Source: Thermoleophilaceae bacterium
Lineage (GTDB): Bacteria > Actinomycetota > Thermoleophilia > Solirubrobacterales > JACPNS01
DNA: 6,826 nt
Reading direction: 5' to 3'
NCBI GenBank assembly: GCA_016463365.1
Contig: JAEMRJ010000116.1
Coordinates: forward strand, 1-6,826
Part shown: one piece after another, positions 5,451 to 6,826 of the stretch
How positions within the stretch are numbered: the stretch's first letter is position 1
Layout: every line of letters starts with the position of its first letter
Translations under genes and position numbers: made by a program
The notes under the pieces: generated by a model
The model's input: the letters and a program-made list of their open reading frames with translations, nothing else
Database searches by the model: none
What the model was told of the DNA's origin: nothing

Positions 5451-5479
5451 AGGATACGACGGACACCTGTACGTGATAA
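5451..5479 (-). promoter_or_regulatory. Leaderless promoter of the acetyltransferase gene
   Basis: On the minus strand TTATCA (5479-5474, four of six with TTGACA) and TATCCT (5456-5451, TANNNT) are separated by 17 bases. The ATG at 5443 follows seven bases later, so the transcript would begin at the A of the start codon. No Shine-Dalgarno is present, consistent with leaderless translation. Confidence 0.55.
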
Positions 5480-5484
5480 CGTAC
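5469..5484. promoter_or_regulatory. GTACGT-GATA-ACGTAC dyad, predicted operator
   Basis: A perfect six-base inverted repeat with a four-base spacer lies in the 48 bases between the divergent acetyltransferase and XRE-cupin genes. It covers the -35 of the acetyltransferase promoter (5474-5479) and the -10 candidate of the regulator (5477-5482). A dimer of the XRE-cupin protein is the natural ligand, repressing both genes. The symmetry is seen; the ligand is inferred. Confidence 0.5.
5477..5482 (+). promoter_or_regulatory. Predicted -10 box of the XRE-cupin gene
   Basis: TAACGT fits TANNNT and ends nine bases before ATG 5492. No Shine-Dalgarno precedes the ATG, so the mRNA is probably leaderless or has only a base or two of 5' UTR. 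The box lies inside the dyad at 5469-5484. No clear -35 is seen. Confidence 0.4.
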
Positions 5485-5491
5485 GAGCGTA

Positions 5492-6118
5492 ATGGCAGTG
5501 GCAAAACAACAGTCGAGCGACGCAGCGTCCCCGCTCCACGGCGAGGTCGATCCCGTCGTGGTCGGTCAGCGCGTGAAGGCGCTGCGCGAGGCGATGCAGC
5601 TCTCACTCAGGGATCTGGCGGAGCGATCCGGCGTCAGCGCGCCGATGCTCAGCCAGGTCGAGCGTGGCGAGACAAGCCCCACGCTCAGCGTCGCCGCCCG
5701 CATCGCCCGCGGGCTCGACCTCACGCTCAGTCAGCTGCTGCGCCTCGACGAAGCTGCCCACGTGGTGATCGTTACCAAGGACCAGCGCCGCCAGGGCCCG
5801 TCAAAAGTCAGGGGCCACCGCTACGAAATGGTCACCCCGCCGCTTCCGGGGCAGCGCGTGATGCTCAGCGTCCACACGCTCGATCCCGGCGCAAGCACGG
5901 GCGGCGAGGGCGACAGTCCGATCCACGAGCCCGGCTCGCGCGAGACGCTGCTCGTCGAGAAGGGCGCCCTTGACCTGATGATCGACGGCGAGCGCCGCAC
6001 GATCAACGAAGGCGATTCGGTCACCTTCGACGCCGACCTTCCGCACCACTTTGAAAACCCGACCAGAGCCACAACCGTCTTTCTCGCGGTCACTGCAGCC
6101 GGCCTGCGCCGCAGCTGA
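5492..6118 (+). CDS. XRE-family transcriptional regulator with C-terminal cupin domain
   Basis: A 208-residue DNA-binding regulator with two domains. Residues 25-80 form an XRE/lambda-Cro helix-turn-helix whose core [20 protein letters not shown] (39-58) has the usual recognition helix. Residues of about 125-200 form a single cupin barrel: [16 protein letters not shown] at 143-158 resembles cupin motif 1 and [16 protein letters not shown] at 174-189 matches motif 2. His145 and His185/186 may bind a metal or ligand. This is the architecture of the SutR/PuuR-type regulators, which sense small molecules, often sulfur compounds, amines or polyamines. It is divergent from a GNAT gene across a perfect dyad, which suggests autoregulation and control of that gene. 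leuC begins 41 bases downstream with no obvious promoter, so the regulator may also affect leuC transcription. The ligand is unknown. Confidence 0.9.
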   Translation: MAVAKQQSSDAASPLHGEVDPVVVGQRVKALREAMQLSLRDLAERSGVSAPMLSQVERGETSPTLSVAARIARGLDLTLSQLLRLDEAAHVVIVTKDQRRQGPSKVRGHRYEMVTPPLPGQRVMLSVHTLDPGASTGGEGDSPIHEPGSRETLLVEKGALDLMIDGERRTINEGDSVTFDADLPHHFENPTRATTVFLAVTAAGLRRS

Positions 6119-6159
6119 CTGTCCGACCGACCCCACCGAAACACCAAAGGAAAAGCACC

Positions 6160-6826
6160 ATGCCGCAATCGATGTTCGAAAAGATCTGGGACCAGCACGA
6201 AGTGAGTGAGGGACTGATCTACATCGACCTCCACCTGGTCCATGAAGTCACCTCGCCGCAGGCCTTCGACGGCCTTCGCCTGGCTGACCGCAAGGTCCGC
6301 CGCCCGGACCGCACGATGGCCACGGCCGACCACAACATCCCGACCGACGGCGCAACGACTCTCGCCCAGATCAAGGACGCGCTCAGCCGCAAGCAGATCG
6401 AGGTGCTCGAGAACAACTGCGCCGAGTTCGGCGTGCCGGTCCACTCGATCGGATCTGAGCACCAGGGCATCGTCCACGTGATCGGACCGGAGATGGGCAT
6501 CACCCAGCCGGGCATGACGATCGTCTGCGGGGACAGCCACACCGCAACTCACGGCGCCTTCGGCGCGCTCGCATTCGGAATCGGCACGAGCGAGGTCGAG
6601 CACGTTCTCGCCACGCAGACCCTGCCGCAGCGAAAGCCGAAGTCGATGCGCATCAACTACACCGGCGAACTCGGCTTCGGCGTGACGCCGAAGGACCTGA
6701 TCCTCGCCACAATCGGCCAGATGGGCGTCGACGGCGCCGTCGGATATGTCGTCGAGTACGCGGGTGAGCCCGTCGAGAAGATGAACATGGAAGGCCGCAT
6801 GACGATGTGCAACATGACGATCGAGG
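6160..6826 (+). CDS. leuC: 3-isopropylmalate dehydratase large subunit, N-terminal part (runs off window)
   Basis: LeuC with LeuD isomerises 2-isopropylmalate to 3-isopropylmalate through an aconitase-type 4Fe-4S cluster, the step after LeuA. The first 222 residues are present; the family is usually about 465-475. There is no stop before the window end. Marks of the family are [16 protein letters not shown] at 21-36, [10 protein letters not shown] at 102-111, [20 protein letters not shown] at 123-142 and the start of the MCNMTIE block at 216-222. The cluster cysteines lie further downstream and cannot be checked. AAAGGA at 6146-6151, eight bases before ATG 6160, supports the start. It follows the XRE-cupin gene by 41 bases and no separate promoter stands out, so it may be co-transcribed with it. 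No Leu leader is seen here, so any leucine control differs from that of leuA. Confidence 0.95.
   Translation, partial: MPQSMFEKIWDQHEVSEGLIYIDLHLVHEVTSPQAFDGLRLADRKVRRPDRTMATADHNIPTDGATTLAQIKDALSRKQIEVLENNCAEFGVPVHSIGSEHQGIVHVIGPEMGITQPGMTIVCGDSHTATHGAFGALAFGIGTSEVEHVLATQTLPQRKPKSMRINYTGELGFGVTPKDLILATIGQMGVDGAVGYVVEYAGEPVEKMNMEGRMTMCNMTIE

Noticed and set aside
5821..6603. 260-codon open frame antisense to the regulator and leuC
   Set aside because: It covers the ends of two well-supported genes on the opposite strand and shows no domain or ribosome binding site.
1..6826. CRISPR array, tRNA or rRNA genes, insertion sequence or phage genes
   Set aside because: No regularly spaced direct repeats, cloverleaf sequences, transposase or integrase motifs were seen on either strand.

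Overview
The window looks like chromosomal DNA of a high-GC actinobacterium. The order of serine and leucine biosynthesis genes, the strong G/C bias at third codon positions, and several promoter -10 boxes only 7 to 10 bases from a start codon all fit Actinomycetota. A Thermoleophilia/Solirubrobacterales origin is my best guess, but it rests on gene content only. The backbone is amino-acid biosynthesis: the 3' end of serA (phosphoglycerate dehydrogenase), complete leuA (2-isopropylmalate synthase) and the first 222 codons of leuC (isopropylmalate isomerase large subunit), all on the + strand. Five accessory protein genes are interleaved with them.

Left part (1-1683): the serA tail carries its two regulatory domains. 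Two bases after its stop comes an 89-residue two-helix membrane protein. Nine bases after that comes a 284-residue exported protein of unknown function with a signal peptide and four cysteines.

leuA and its control region (1684-3570): the 184 bases before leuA hold a clear leucine leader. A 17-codon GTG-initiated ORF with five consecutive Leu codons follows a TAGAAT -10 box with almost no 5' UTR. The Leu-codon tract is complementary to the leuA ribosome binding site, and a UUCG-loop hairpin and a possible small pseudoknot lie between them. No intrinsic terminator is seen, so control of leuA translation by ribosome stalling is the likely mechanism. leuA ends at a strong 12-bp terminator. A perfect TATAAT and a second hairpin lie just before that terminator, suggesting either a structured 3' UTR or a separate small RNA of about 75 nt.

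Middle part (3571-4869): a 21-codon minus-strand ORF with a strong Shine-Dalgarno encodes a Leu-rich hydrophobic micropeptide. It is divergent from an iron-alcohol-dehydrogenase/maleylacetate-reductase-like gene, and two inverted repeats lie between them.

Right part (4850-6826): a RimJ/RimL-type GNAT acetyltransferase (minus) and an XRE-cupin regulator (plus) diverge from a 48-bp intergenic region. A perfect dyad there (GTACGT-GATA-ACGTAC) overlaps the -10 of one promoter and the -35 of the other, so the regulator probably controls itself and the acetyltransferase. leuC starts 41 bases after the regulator and may share its transcript. The most interesting elements are the leu leader, the candidate small RNA, the micropeptide and the shared operator.
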